The translations under genes were made by a program, and so were the position numbers. From assembly GCF_000192435.1 (NCBI RefSeq), contig NZ_AEUD01000017.1, positions 1 to 64,000 of the forward strand: a stretch of 64,000 bases of DNA. The letters are read 5' to 3'. This document shows positions 8,632 to 17,060 of the stretch, one piece after another. Origin of the DNA: Gordonia neofelifaecis NRRL B-59395 (lineage in GTDB: Bacteria; Actinomycetota; Actinomycetes; Mycobacteriales; Mycobacteriaceae). Numbering within the stretch: position 1 is the first letter of the stretch; every line of letters starts with the position of its first letter. Under the pieces are notes generated by a model. The model did not search any database, was not told where the DNA came from, and saw nothing but the letters and a program-made list of their open reading frames with translations.

Positions 8632-9842
8632 CCGAGACGCCGATCGACGGAACGGTCCTCGTGGTCAACGCGGGGTCGTCGTCGCTGAAGTATCAGGTGC
8701 TCGACCCGGTGACGGAGGAAGTGATCGCCGACGGCCTCGCCGAGCGGATCGGGGAGTCGTCGTCGCGGATCAAGCACTGGTACCGCGGGCACGAGGTGGT
8801 CGTCGACGGTGCGCTGGCCGATCACGACGCCGCGATCGCGAAGGTGCTGGAACTGTTCGCGGCCGACGGCGTCGACGTCGCCGACTCGGGTCTCGCGGCG
8901 GTCGGGCACCGGGTGGTCCACGGCGGGCGGTCGTTCTTCGAGCCGACGCTGATCGACGATGTGGTGCGGTCGGAGATCGAGCGGATCTGCCCGCTGGCGC
9001 CGCTGCACAATCCGGCCAATCTGGTCGGGATCAACGCGGTGTCCGCGCTGCTGCCGGAGGTGCCCGCGGTCGCGGTCTTCGACACCGCATTCTTCAACGG
9101 ACTGCCGGACGCCGCGGCGACGTACGCACTCGACGCCGCCGTCGCGGAGGAGTTTGCGATCCGCCGGTACGGATTCCACGGAACGAGTCACGAGTTCGTG
9201 TCCCGATTGACCTCCGAGACGCTGGGTCGCGACTACGGCGACGTCAACCAGATCGTTCTGCACCTGGGGAACGGCGCGTCGATGTCGGCCGTGGCCGGTG
9301 GCAGGCCGATCGACACCACGATGGGGATGACGCCGCTCGAAGGGCTGGTGATGGGAACCCGGACCGGCGACATCGACGCGGGTATCGTGTTCCAGCTGTC
9401 CCGGGTGGCGGGGATGTCGATCGACGAGATCGACGTCCTGTTCAACAAGCGCTCGGGCCTCAAAGGGCTCTGCGGGGAGAACGACTTCCGTTCGGTACGC
9501 GAACGCGTCGAGGCCGGCGACGAGGCGGCCCGCCTCGCGTACGACGTCTACCTGCACCGGCTCCGGCGGTACATCGGCGCCTACATGATCGAGCTCGGCC
9601 GCGTCGACGCCATCGTCTTCACCGCGGGTGTGGGCGAGAACGCTGCCCCGGTGCGCGCGGATTCCCTTGCCGGACTGGAGAACTACGGCATCGAGATCGA
9701 TCCCGAGCGGAATGCCGTGCGGAGCGGTGAGCCGCGGCTCATCTCCACCGACGCGTCCGCGGTCGCGGTGCTGGTGGTGCCGACCAACGAGGAGCTGGCC
9801 ATCGCCCGGCAGAGCATGGCGGTCGTGCGCCGCTCCGCCTGA
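8628..9842 (+). CDS. ackA: Acetate kinase
   Basis: The 404-residue cytosolic kinase converts acetyl phosphate and ADP to acetate and ATP, or the reverse. ASKHA-fold signatures are clear: VLVVNAGSSSLKYQV at the N-terminus, VVHGG, RYGFHGTSHEFV, ILHLGNGASM, DTTMGMTPLEGLVMGTRTGD and TAGVGENAAPVR. Its start overlaps the pta stop (ATGA). The 3' side runs into an inverted pair of the dispersed repeat that separates it from the convergent pknG. An acetate permease gene pair lies at the other end of the window. Confidence 0.97.
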   Translation: MTETPIDGTVLVVNAGSSSLKYQVLDPVTEEVIADGLAERIGESSSRIKHWYRGHEVVVDGALADHDAAIAKVLELFAADGVDVADSGLAAVGHRVVHGGRSFFEPTLIDDVVRSEIERICPLAPLHNPANLVGINAVSALLPEVPAVAVFDTAFFNGLPDAAATYALDAAVAEEFAIRRYGFHGTSHEFVSRLTSETLGRDYGDVNQIVLHLGNGASMSAVAGGRPIDTTMGMTPLEGLVMGTRTGDIDAGIVFQLSRVAGMSIDEIDVLFNKRSGLKGLCGENDFRSVRERVEAGDEAARLAYDVYLHRLRRYIGAYMIELGRVDAIVFTAGVGENAAPVRADSLAGLENYGIEIDPERNAVRSGEPRLISTDASAVAVLVVPTNEELAIARQSMAVVRRSA

Positions 9843-9864
9843 GCGCCAGGTGCCCAGCCCGCGT

Positions 9865-10092
9865 GGCCGTGGTTTCGACTCGCTCCGCTCGCTCAACCAG
9901 CGGGCGGGGCCACTCTCCCAACCGGCGGTAATCCGTTGGTTGACCGAGCGGTGTCACCCTCGCTGGTTGAGCGAGCGGAGCGAGTCGAAACCCGTGTCAC
10001 GCAGGCTGGTCGACCGAGCGGAGTCACTCCCGCTAGTCGACCGAGCGGTGTCGCCCCCCGCTGGTTGAGCGAGCGGAGCGAGTCGAAACTCC
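9865..10092. repeat. Cluster of a dispersed GGTTGAGCGAGCGGAGCGAG-type repeat
   Basis: Three near-identical 29-bp copies are present. One is at 9871-9899, read as GGTTTCGACTCGCTCCGCTC continuing into GCTCAACCA. Two are in the opposite orientation at 9964-9992 and 10062-10090. Between them are degenerate copies of the form GGTTGACCGAGCGGTGTCAC and GTCGACCGAGCGGAGTCACT. The outer inverted copies could fold a long hairpin between the convergent ackA and pknG genes, so the cluster may act as a bidirectional terminator. The same element recurs at 55.22-55.42 kb. No coding capacity or transposase is linked to it. Confidence 0.85.
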
Positions 10093-10109
10093 GTGCGGGA
10101 CAGCCGAAC

Positions 10110-12536
10110 TCAGAACAGCGTCGCCGGGCGGATCAGGTTGGCCAGGTCGACGAGGAGGAAACGGTGCGCCCGGTTGTCGCGGGTGGCCTTCGCGAGTTCG
10201 CGGAGGGACCGCTCGGTTCCGGCGCGGAGGCCGTGCTCGTTGAACGGGAAGCCGAGGAAGTCGTCGGCGGCGTGGTCCTCGTGGAGGTGCGCGTCGATCC
10301 AGCCGAGCGCGGTGCCCAGGATGATGAGCTGCAGTCGGCCGCGGCGGGGGTCGTCCCAGCTGATCTCCTCGAACCGCTCCGCCGCTTCGAACAACTCCGA
10401 TCTCGTCACCTCGCTCGGCTGGCGGCCGTGGACGAGGGTCACGATCGCCGAGATCTGCGCGGTGCCGTAGTGGCGGCTGGTGGTCGGCACCTCGTCGAGG
10501 GGCTCGATGGCGCCGTCGTACCGGTCCTCGGCGAGGATCATCCGTGCCAGCCCGAAGGCTGCGGAGACGATGCCGTGGTCGGTGAGCCACAGGTCGTGGT
10601 AGTTCTGCCTGGCGATCTCGTACCACCGCTCGACCTGCGCCATCTGATCGTTGGAGGTGTACTCCTCGGCGGAGAGCCAGTAGCCGATCAGCTCCGCGGT
10701 CCCGGCGACGGCCAGCTTGGGGGCCACCTCGCCGGGCATCGCCTCGAGGACCTCGTGGAACCGTTCGAAGGCGAGTTCGGGTTCGGCGTTCAGCAGCGAG
10801 CAGATGCCGAGGTACCACTGCAGTCGCCACGAGTCGCCGTGATGGACCGCGACCTCGCGCAGCAGTTGCAGTGCGGTGTCCAGGTTGCCGAGCTCGAGAT
10901 GCGCACGGGCCTCGGCGAGGTCGAGCTCGAGCGAGGGATGCGACGGCGGTTCGCCGTCCGCGGTCGGTTCGGACGCGATCAGCGCCTTGTACCCGTCGGC
11001 CCGCGCCGCCCGGATGGTGTCGAGCGTCTGCCTCGGGTACGACAACGCCGCCGAGGTCAGCACGCTCGCCGCCGGATCGGCCGGGTCCACCAGCGGTACC
11101 GGCAGAGCGCGTGCGATGTCGGCCGGATCGTGGATCGCCGCGTCCTTCGGGTCGAAGAACCCGTCGACCGGAGCCAGCAGCAGGTCGGTGCCGAACGTCG
11201 ACCGCTGCGGGGTGAACACCGTCGACATCGACGGGCGCGGGACACCGGTGTGGAGGGCCACCGTCTCGCGCAAGACGTTGAGGACCTGGGTGGTCATCTC
11301 CTCCGCCGAGGAGAAGCGCTCGGCCGGATCCGCGGAGGTCGCGCGGTGCAGTAGGAAGTAGAACGACGGGTTCTCGACGAACAACGGCGTGGTCTGCGGA
11401 TCGGGCAGGCCGTCGAGGTAGCGACCCTCGGCCATCGGCATGTCGACGGTGAGGACTGCCAGGGTGCGGCCGATGCTGTAGATGTCGGTGACGATCTGCG
11501 GCCCGGTCTCAACGATCTCGGGCGCCTGGAATCCCGGCGTGCCGTAGAGATGCCCGGTGCCGTTGATGGCCGACACCGCGCCCAGGTCGATGAGCTTCAC
11601 ATCGTCACTGGTGATCATGATGTTGTCGGGTTTGACGTCGTTGTAGACCAGACCGACCGAGTGCAGGTAGCCGACCGCCGACAGCACTTCGAGGATGTAG
11701 GCCATGGCCTGCTCGATCGGGAGGTGCCTGGATCCGCCGTCGTCCTCGGTGGTCAGCTGCTTGAGCGTGTGACCGCCGACGTACTCCATCACGATGTAGC
11801 CGACCGAGCGGCCGTCTTCGGTGACACCGTCGACGAAGTTGAAGATCTTGACGATGCCGGGGTCGTTGACCGAGGCGAGGAACTGCCGTTCGGCGATCGC
11901 CACGGCCTGCGCCTGGGAGTCCGACGAGTTCAGCAGGCCCTTGAGCACGACGGGACGGTCGGACACGTTGTGGTCGACGGCCAGATAGATCCACCCCATA
12001 CCGCCGTGGGCGATGGCGCCGGCGATCTCGTACTGATCGGCGACCATCGTCCCGCGCTTGAGTCCGGGGACGAAGGAGTAGCGGGCACCGCAGTTCCAGC
12101 ACGTTCCGCTCAACGGTCCCTTGCCGCGCCCGGACTTCCGTCCGACGGGCTCACCGCACTGCCAGCACTTGCGCTTGCTCGGGGCGATCACCGGATCGGA
12201 GAGCACGGCGTCCGCCGGGTCGATGTCGGTGATCTCCGGCAGCTGAACCAGTTCGCTGCCCAGCCGGCGGTCGTGGATGTGCGCGCTCTTGCGGGTCTTG
12301 CGCCGAGCCGCGGCGATGTCGTCGAGGATCCGCCGCACCTGCGTCGACTGCGTCACGGAGGAGGTCGGAGCGGTGCCGGCCTGGGTTCCGACGGTCGTCA
12401 TCGGCGACGGCATGGTGCCCGCCTGTGTCTGCACCGAGTCGACGCCCTGGGTGGCGACCGCCTCCTGGGTGGCGGCCTGCGTCGCCACCGGCTCCTCGGT
12501 GGCCTTCTTCTTGTTCTTCTTCTTGCTGTCGCTCAT
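10110..12536 (-). CDS. pknG: Serine/threonine protein kinase G
   Basis: The 808-residue soluble kinase has the PknG order of parts. A Thr/Gln-rich N-terminus holds repeated TQ motifs (residues 18-55), a rubredoxin-like metal site has Cys124, Cys127, Cys146 and Cys149, and a kinase domain has Lys199, Asp300 in YNDVKPDN and DLG at 317. A C-terminal TPR region follows (for example AEARAHLELGNLDTALQLL). In mycobacteria PknG phosphorylates the FHA protein GarA to tune glutamate and TCA metabolism in response to amino acids sensed by GlnH/GlnX. Here it is the last gene of that operon, 4 bp after glnH. Confidence 0.96.
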   Translation of the reverse strand: MSDSKKKNKKKATEEPVATQAATQEAVATQGVDSVQTQAGTMPSPMTTVGTQAGTAPTSSVTQSTQVRRILDDIAAARRKTRKSAHIHDRRLGSELVQLPEITDIDPADAVLSDPVIAPSKRKCWQCGEPVGRKSGRGKGPLSGTCWNCGARYSFVPGLKRGTMVADQYEIAGAIAHGGMGWIYLAVDHNVSDRPVVLKGLLNSSDSQAQAVAIAERQFLASVNDPGIVKIFNFVDGVTEDGRSVGYIVMEYVGGHTLKQLTTEDDGGSRHLPIEQAMAYILEVLSAVGYLHSVGLVYNDVKPDNIMITSDDVKLIDLGAVSAINGTGHLYGTPGFQAPEIVETGPQIVTDIYSIGRTLAVLTVDMPMAEGRYLDGLPDPQTTPLFVENPSFYFLLHRATSADPAERFSSAEEMTTQVLNVLRETVALHTGVPRPSMSTVFTPQRSTFGTDLLLAPVDGFFDPKDAAIHDPADIARALPVPLVDPADPAASVLTSAALSYPRQTLDTIRAARADGYKALIASEPTADGEPPSHPSLELDLAEARAHLELGNLDTALQLLREVAVHHGDSWRLQWYLGICSLLNAEPELAFERFHEVLEAMPGEVAPKLAVAGTAELIGYWLSAEEYTSNDQMAQVERWYEIARQNYHDLWLTDHGIVSAAFGLARMILAEDRYDGAIEPLDEVPTTSRHYGTAQISAIVTLVHGRQPSEVTRSELFEAAERFEEISWDDPRRGRLQLIILGTALGWIDAHLHEDHAADDFLGFPFNEHGLRAGTERSLRELAKATRDNRAHRFLLVDLANLIRPATLF

Positions 12537-12540
12537 CGCG

Positions 12541-13527
12541 TCAATCCCGGTACGTGGTCGGTGGCGGGTAGCCGGGGCCGAGAATCGACAGCCACTCGTT
12601 GTACGACCGCTGCCAACTGCCGTCGGCCTCGCGGGCCGCGAGCACGCCGTTGACGAATCGGACGAGGTCGTCCTGCCCCTTCGGGATCCCGACCCCGTAG
12701 TACTCGGTGCCGAGACTGTCGCCGACCACCTGGACCCAAGGATCCTGCGCCGCGATACCGGCGAGGATCGGATCGTCCGAGGTGATGGCGTCCACCTGGC
12801 CCTGCTGCATCATCACCAGGCAGTCGGCCCAACTGGCGGTGGTGATGAACTTGGCGCTCGGCACCGCCTCCTGTACCCGCGCGATCGACGTCGACGAGCG
12901 GGTGGCGCACACGTTCTTGCCCGCGAGATCGGACGCCTGCGAGATCCCGGAGTTGCGATAGGCCAGGATCTGCTGGGACGCCGCGTAATACGGCACCGAG
13001 AACGAGACCGTCTTGAGTCGATCGCAGGTGATCGACATGGTCTTGACGACGATGTCGACCGTACCGTTCTCCAGCGCCTCCGAGCGGTTGTCGTTGGTGA
13101 TCATCCGGTACTCGATCAGGTTCGGATCGCCGAAGATCGCGGCGGAGATCCAATGGGCGACGTCGATGTCGAAGCCCTTCACGTCGCCGCTGATCGGATC
13201 CCGGAAGCTCAGCGGATTGCTGCCGAGGTCGGTGCCGACGACGAGTCGGCCGCGTTTGGCGATCCGGTCCATCGTCGAGCCGGGAGGCATCTGGCGCGGC
13301 TCGGGCAACGGGTCGGGGCGCAGTCCGGCGGTCGCATTGCATTCTGCGGTCGACGTCGGCGCGTCGGGCTGCGCGCCGAATGTCACGTCGGGCGGCAGCG
13401 GCGCGTTCGCCGTGGTCGACGGGGGATCGGCGGGCGAGACCGTCTCGGTGGCGCAGCCGGCCACCACGACCGCGGCGGTGCAGATCGATCCGGCGAGAGC
13501 GAGCAGTCGGATGCGGCGATCGGTCAT
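12541..13527 (-). CDS. glnH: Amino-acid-binding lipoprotein GlnH (solute-binding family 3)
   Basis: The 328-residue exported lipoprotein begins with RRIRLLALAG and a lipobox ending at Cys25 (VVAGC). A periplasmic binding protein family 3 fold follows: GRLVVGTDLGSNPLSFRD, GFDIDVAHWIS, VDIVVKTMSITCDR, VDAITSDDPI. In mycobacteria GlnH binds Asp/Glu (and Gln) and signals through GlnX to PknG rather than serving an ABC importer; no permease gene is present here, which agrees. Its ATG overlaps the glnX stop (ATGA) and it ends 4 bp before pknG. Upstream in-frame extensions antisense to glnX were rejected. Confidence 0.93.
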   Translation of the reverse strand: MTDRRIRLLALAGSICTAAVVVAGCATETVSPADPPSTTANAPLPPDVTFGAQPDAPTSTAECNATAGLRPDPLPEPRQMPPGSTMDRIAKRGRLVVGTDLGSNPLSFRDPISGDVKGFDIDVAHWISAAIFGDPNLIEYRMITNDNRSEALENGTVDIVVKTMSITCDRLKTVSFSVPYYAASQQILAYRNSGISQASDLAGKNVCATRSSTSIARVQEAVPSAKFITTASWADCLVMMQQGQVDAITSDDPILAGIAAQDPWVQVVGDSLGTEYYGVGIPKGQDDLVRFVNGVLAAREADGSWQRSYNEWLSILGPGYPPPTTYRD

Positions 13528-14972
13528 CGGTACTCCCGGATCCGAGGGAACAGGCCGACGGCGACGGCGACCGCGGCGACGCCGCACAGCACGCCGATCC
13601 CGGTCCCGGTGAAGCCGAGCAGACGCTGGGCGGTGCTGATGTTGCTGCGGAAGGTGTTGCGCGCTTCCGCGATGGCCTTGACCAGTGCGTCGTTGACCTC
13701 GTTGTATCCGGTCGCGGTGCTGATCTTGCCGTCGCCGATGGTCAGCGCGCGGGCCGCGGTGAAGTCGCCGCCCGCGAGCCTGCGTCCCACCTCCTCGTGG
13801 GCGCTGCGCCACCGCTCGAGCGCCGACTGCACGTCGGTGATCGGCTGCAGGAGGCCGTGATCGTCCGCGTGATCGGGGTCCTTCGCGAGTTGGTCGGCGT
13901 ACGTGTTGATCTCCTCGAGATCCTTCACGAAGCCGACGTCGAGCTCACCCGGGTCCGACCGCCGGACCAGTGACAGGGTCTCGGCGGACCGTGCCTGCTG
14001 CGTCAGGATGCGCATGGTGGTCAGCGTGTGGAGCGGTTCGGCGCCCGCGGTCTTGGCGGTGTTTGCCGCCGCCACCGACAGCAGACCGGAGACCAGCAGC
14101 CAGACGGTGCCGAGGACCAGCGCGGTGAGTGCGCCGATCAGGCCGATGTTGAAGTGGCGACGTGTGCGTCTCGCCAGGTAGCGGCCGGTGATGACCAGCA
14201 TTCCGATGATCATCAGCAGTGCGACGTACACGCCCCACGGTGGGACGGTGAGCGTCCGCTGGGGTTCGGAGATGGCCGACGAACGGTCCTCGTAGAGCCG
14301 TTGCGCGGCGGGCAGGATGGTGCCGAGCATCAGGGAGGACGCCTCGCTCAGGTACGCCGATCCCACGGGGTTGCCCAGCCGGTTGTCGGTGCGGGCGGTC
14401 TCGATCAGCCCGGTGTACACCGGAATGCTGGTCGCGATGGTGTCGAGGTCGGCGCGTGAGGATCTGTCGCGATCGGAGGACTCCGCGGCGGTCGACAGTC
14501 CGTCGGCCGCGGCGACCAGTGCGGTGGAGGCGGTGGCGATGGAGTCCATGTACTCGGTGCGCAGTTCGGGCGATTCCCGCCCGCCGGAGATGAACGCGGA
14601 GTTGGCGGCGGCGTCGGCCACGGACAGCGAACTGTAGAGGACCTCGGCGGCCTCGGCTTGCGGCTCCGCACGGTTCACCAGCGCTTCGAGCGTCTGACTT
14701 CGATTGGTCAGCGACACCGACGAATACCAGCCGGTGAGTCCGCAGGCGAGGACCATCGCGAGCAGGATGATGACGAGTTTGCCCGGTGTCGTCGTGGCGT
14801 AGAAGCGCAGCGTCACGAGGGGCGACGACACCCGTTCCCGGGTCATCGCGGCGATCTCCCGGCGGTCGGCGATCACCTGGCGAAGAGTCGGACTCGGGGC
14901 CCCGCGCTCGGGCAGCACACTGCGGCCCGCGTGCGTGAGTGCGGAGCGCACTCGGTATACCTGGCCGGCCAC
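13524..14972 (-). CDS. glnX: GlnX-like tandem transmembrane sensor of the PknG pathway
   Basis: The 482-residue membrane protein has four predicted helices: one near residues 66-83 (LVIILLAMVLACGLTGWYSS), two in the middle (VALLMIIGMLVITGRYL; LIGALTALVLGTVWLLVSG) and one at the C-terminus (GTGIGVLCGVAAVAVAVGLF). Two extracellular helical sensor regions lie between them, resembling chemoreceptor four-helix domains. By synteny with mycobacterial Rv0412c it couples GlnH ligand binding to PknG. The GTG start at 14972 was chosen because AAGGGA precedes it by six bases; a TTG 30 bp upstream is possible. Confidence 0.87.
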   Translation of the reverse strand: MAGQVYRVRSALTHAGRSVLPERGAPSPTLRQVIADRREIAAMTRERVSSPLVTLRFYATTTPGKLVIILLAMVLACGLTGWYSSVSLTNRSQTLEALVNRAEPQAEAAEVLYSSLSVADAAANSAFISGGRESPELRTEYMDSIATASTALVAAADGLSTAAESSDRDRSSRADLDTIATSIPVYTGLIETARTDNRLGNPVGSAYLSEASSLMLGTILPAAQRLYEDRSSAISEPQRTLTVPPWGVYVALLMIIGMLVITGRYLARRTRRHFNIGLIGALTALVLGTVWLLVSGLLSVAAANTAKTAGAEPLHTLTTMRILTQQARSAETLSLVRRSDPGELDVGFVKDLEEINTYADQLAKDPDHADDHGLLQPITDVQSALERWRSAHEEVGRRLAGGDFTAARALTIGDGKISTATGYNEVNDALVKAIAEARNTFRSNISTAQRLLGFTGTGIGVLCGVAAVAVAVGLFPRIREYR

Positions 14973-15099
14973 GAGTTGTCCCTTCGGAAGTGCTGGTCTC
15001 AACCCTAGTCGGCGCGGCTGCGCCTGGACGGCCAGCCCGGTACGGTGATTCGTCAGAGACGCCGACCGGACAGTCGGTGGTGGTGCGGGAGGTCGCAGA

Positions 15100-15595
15100 G
15101 TGCGCGGAGACGGTGACGGCTGGGTTTTCGGTGCGGACGGCTCGCGCTACTGGGGCCGGTTCGGTGCCGCGGGTCTGTTGCTGTGCGCGCCGGCCGACGG
15201 CGACGTGGTGGTGCTGCTTCAGCATCGAGCCATCTGGTCGCACCAGGGCGGAACGTGGGGACTCCCCGGAGGGGCGCGCGACTCGCACGAGAGCGCCGAG
15301 CAGGCCGCCGTGCGCGAGGCGCACGAGGAGGCGGGCATCATCGAGGCCGACGTCGCGGTGGTCGAATCGATCGTCACGCATCGGGCCCCGGAATGGAGCT
15401 ACACGACGGTGCGGCTGACAGCTGGCGGCTGCCACGGGTCGGGAGCCCGTAGCCGCCGAGCACCTGGGTCCGGGCAACGGCGAATCCGCGGAACTCCGCT
15501 GGGTTTCGGCAGGCGCGGTCTCAGACCTTCCGCTGCACCCCGGCCTCGCGAAGTCGTGGCCGGAACTGCTGGCGCGGCTGCAGCCGGAGAGCTGA
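15100..15595 (+). pseudogene. mutT3: MutT3-like Nudix hydrolase, interrupted by a +1 frameshift
   Basis: Frame one from the GTG at 15100 gives a convincing Nudix N-terminus with the box at residues 58-80: the GX5E Glu at 64, Arg72-Glu73, Glu76-Glu77, then Gly79-Ile80. It continues through THRAPEWSYTTV. After about 15415 the frame becomes Arg/Gly-rich nonsense, while the frame shifted by one base encodes the expected C-terminus NGESAELRWVSAGAVSDLPL followed by HPGLAKSWPELL, with a TGA at 15593-15595. One extra base (or two missing) between about 15415 and 15470 explains this. Genuine pseudogene or sequencing error cannot be told apart. The family (8-oxo-dGTP-type sanitation) and the position after glnX match mutT3. 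Confidence 0.8.
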
Positions 15596-15608
15596 TCGCA
15601 CCGCCGTC

Positions 15609-15974
15609 TCAGCTCGCGAGCTGGTTGGCACCGGCGATGAGGGCGTTGATGGTCGCCTCGTCACCGGTCCGGCCGCGACCGTACGACCAGCACTGTCGCG
15701 TATCGCGCAGGCACAGCAGATAGGTGACGACCTCGCCGTCGTCCTGATGCTGGCAGAGTGCGGCGATCTCGACGCCGGCCCCGAGCGCGTACAGCATCTC
15801 GGTCATCGCGCCGATGCTGCCGACGGCGGTCGCGCTGACGTCGTGGGTGCGCTTGCCGAGGTTGATCCGGGCGCGGCAGGTGACGGTGTCGCCGCGGTCG
15901 GGTTCGATCGACATCGCCTCGAGCGCGATGACACCGGCGGGCGCATACGTCTCGTCGAAACGCTGAGTCGTCAT
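15609..15974 (-). CDS. Small protein resembling the LeuA (isopropylmalate synthase) regulatory domain
   Basis: The 121-residue protein resembles the C-terminal allosteric/dimerisation domain of 2-isopropylmalate synthase, without any catalytic barrel: TVTCRARINLGKRTHDVSAT, then AVGSIGAMTEMLYALGAGVE, then TYLLCLRDTRQCWSYGRGRT and DEATINALIAGANQL. In LeuA this domain binds leucine; whether this protein binds a ligand is inference. The ATG is preceded by GAGGCGGCAGGT. It ends just after the convergent mutT3 remnant. It is not linked here to leucine genes. Confidence 0.6.
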   Translation of the reverse strand: MTTQRFDETYAPAGVIALEAMSIEPDRGDTVTCRARINLGKRTHDVSATAVGSIGAMTEMLYALGAGVEIAALCQHQDDGEVVTYLLCLRDTRQCWSYGRGRTGDEATINALIAGANQLAS

Positions 15975-16227
15975 ACCTGCCGCCTCTCGTGGGAACCAGT
16001 GCGGCAGACCGGTCGCAGGCGTGCGATAGGGACGGTCGGCGCCGCGGTCACGAGTACAGGATGTCGGGAGGACTTGAATGGAACGCATCTGGAGCCTTCA
16101 TTTCGGTCGAAGATTCGATGACCGACGGTCCAGAGTGGAGAGACGACGAACCCGCAGCGGGGGGGTCGGTCGAATTCAGACCCCGCTGCGGCGGGCTACG
16201 AGAAGGTTCCACATGATGCAGTGCAGC

Positions 16228-16905
16228 CTACTCCGAGCCGTCGGAAAGGCAAGCGGCTTTCAAGTCGCGAGCGGCGCCCGCCGGGTCGGCGGCGCCGGTG
16301 AGGGCCCGGACCACGACGATCCGCTCGGCGCCGGCGGCGGTGACCTCGGCGACGCGCGGCAGATCGATGCCGCCGATCGCGAACCACGGCTTCGACGGTC
16401 GCGCGTCGGCGGTCGAGGCGACCAGCCCGAGCCCGGTCGCCGCGCGCCCCGGTTTGGTCGGGGTGGTCCAGCACGGGCCCGTGCAGAAGTAGTCGACGTC
16501 GTCGTCGGCGGCCGCCTCGAGAGCCTGCTCCACGCTGTGCGTCGACCGGCCGATCACCACGTCCGGTCCGACGATCCGGCGCGCGTGCGACGGCGGCAGA
16601 TCGTCCTGACCGATGTGGAGCACGTCGGCCCCGGCGGCGACCGCGATGTCGGCGCGGTCGTTGACCGCGAGCAGGGCGCCCGCCGCCTGCGTCAGTTCCC
16701 GGAGCCGTCCCAGCAGGTCGAGCTCCTCGGCGACCGTGAGCTCGCCGAACTCCCGCTCGCCCGGCGAGTTCTTGTCCCGCAGCTGGACGATGTCGACCCC
16801 GCCGTCGACTGCGGCGCGGACGAACTCGACGAGATCCCCGAGCTCGCGCCGAGCGTCGGTGCACAGATAGAGGCGGGCCGTGTCTAGGCGAGTGCGGGCG
16901 TTCAT
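16228..16905 (-). CDS. thiE: Thiamine-phosphate synthase
   Basis: The 225-residue TIM-barrel enzyme condenses HMP pyrophosphate with thiazole phosphate carboxylate to give thiamine phosphate. Signatures are [14 protein letters not shown] (diphosphate-binding Arg/Lys), [51 protein letters not shown] and FAIGGI. The start [14 protein letters not shown] is used; an upstream in-frame ATG would add seven residues. It is read away from the thiO-thiS-thiG genes, which carry the riboswitch, so its own control is not visible. Confidence 0.95.
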   Translation of the reverse strand: MNARTRLDTARLYLCTDARRELGDLVEFVRAAVDGGVDIVQLRDKNSPGEREFGELTVAEELDLLGRLRELTQAAGALLAVNDRADIAVAAGADVLHIGQDDLPPSHARRIVGPDVVIGRSTHSVEQALEAAADDDVDYFCTGPCWTTPTKPGRAATGLGLVASTADARPSKPWFAIGGIDLPRVAEVTAAGAERIVVVRALTGAADPAGAARDLKAACLSDGSE

Positions 16906-16957
16906 GACCGCAACGGTAGCCCGCACCGTCGAGCGGTAAGCTCGGCGCTACGAGTAA

Positions 16958-17052
16958 TCGACACGGGAGTCCGGAGGTCCGCCGGGCTGAGAGTGCGCTG
17001 CGCCGGCGCTGACCGTCACACCTGATCCGGATAATGCCGGCGAAGGAAGGCT
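16958..17052 (+). ncRNA. TPP riboswitch (THI element)
   Basis: The leader before thiO contains the conserved thi-box elements in order: ACACGGGAGTCCG, GGGCTGAGAGTGCGC, CTGACCGTCACACCTGATCC and GGATAATGCCGGCGAAGGAA. These form the pyrimidine-binding arm (CTGAGAG) and the pyrophosphate-binding arm (ACCTGATCCGGATAATGCC). The element ends about 10 bases before the thiO ATG and its last segment GAAGGAAGG contains the ribosome binding site. Control is therefore probably translational: TPP binding would hide the Shine-Dalgarno. It should govern thiO-thiS-thiG. Confidence 0.95.
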
Positions 17053-17060
17053 GACCGAGA

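Noticed and set aside
9865-10092. CRISPR array
   Set aside because: The repeats are irregularly spaced, occur in both orientations and have no unique spacers or cas genes nearby.
15975-16227. Possible small gene in the gap between the LeuA-like gene and thiE
   Set aside because: Short frames here lack a ribosome binding site and coding character; nothing can be supported.
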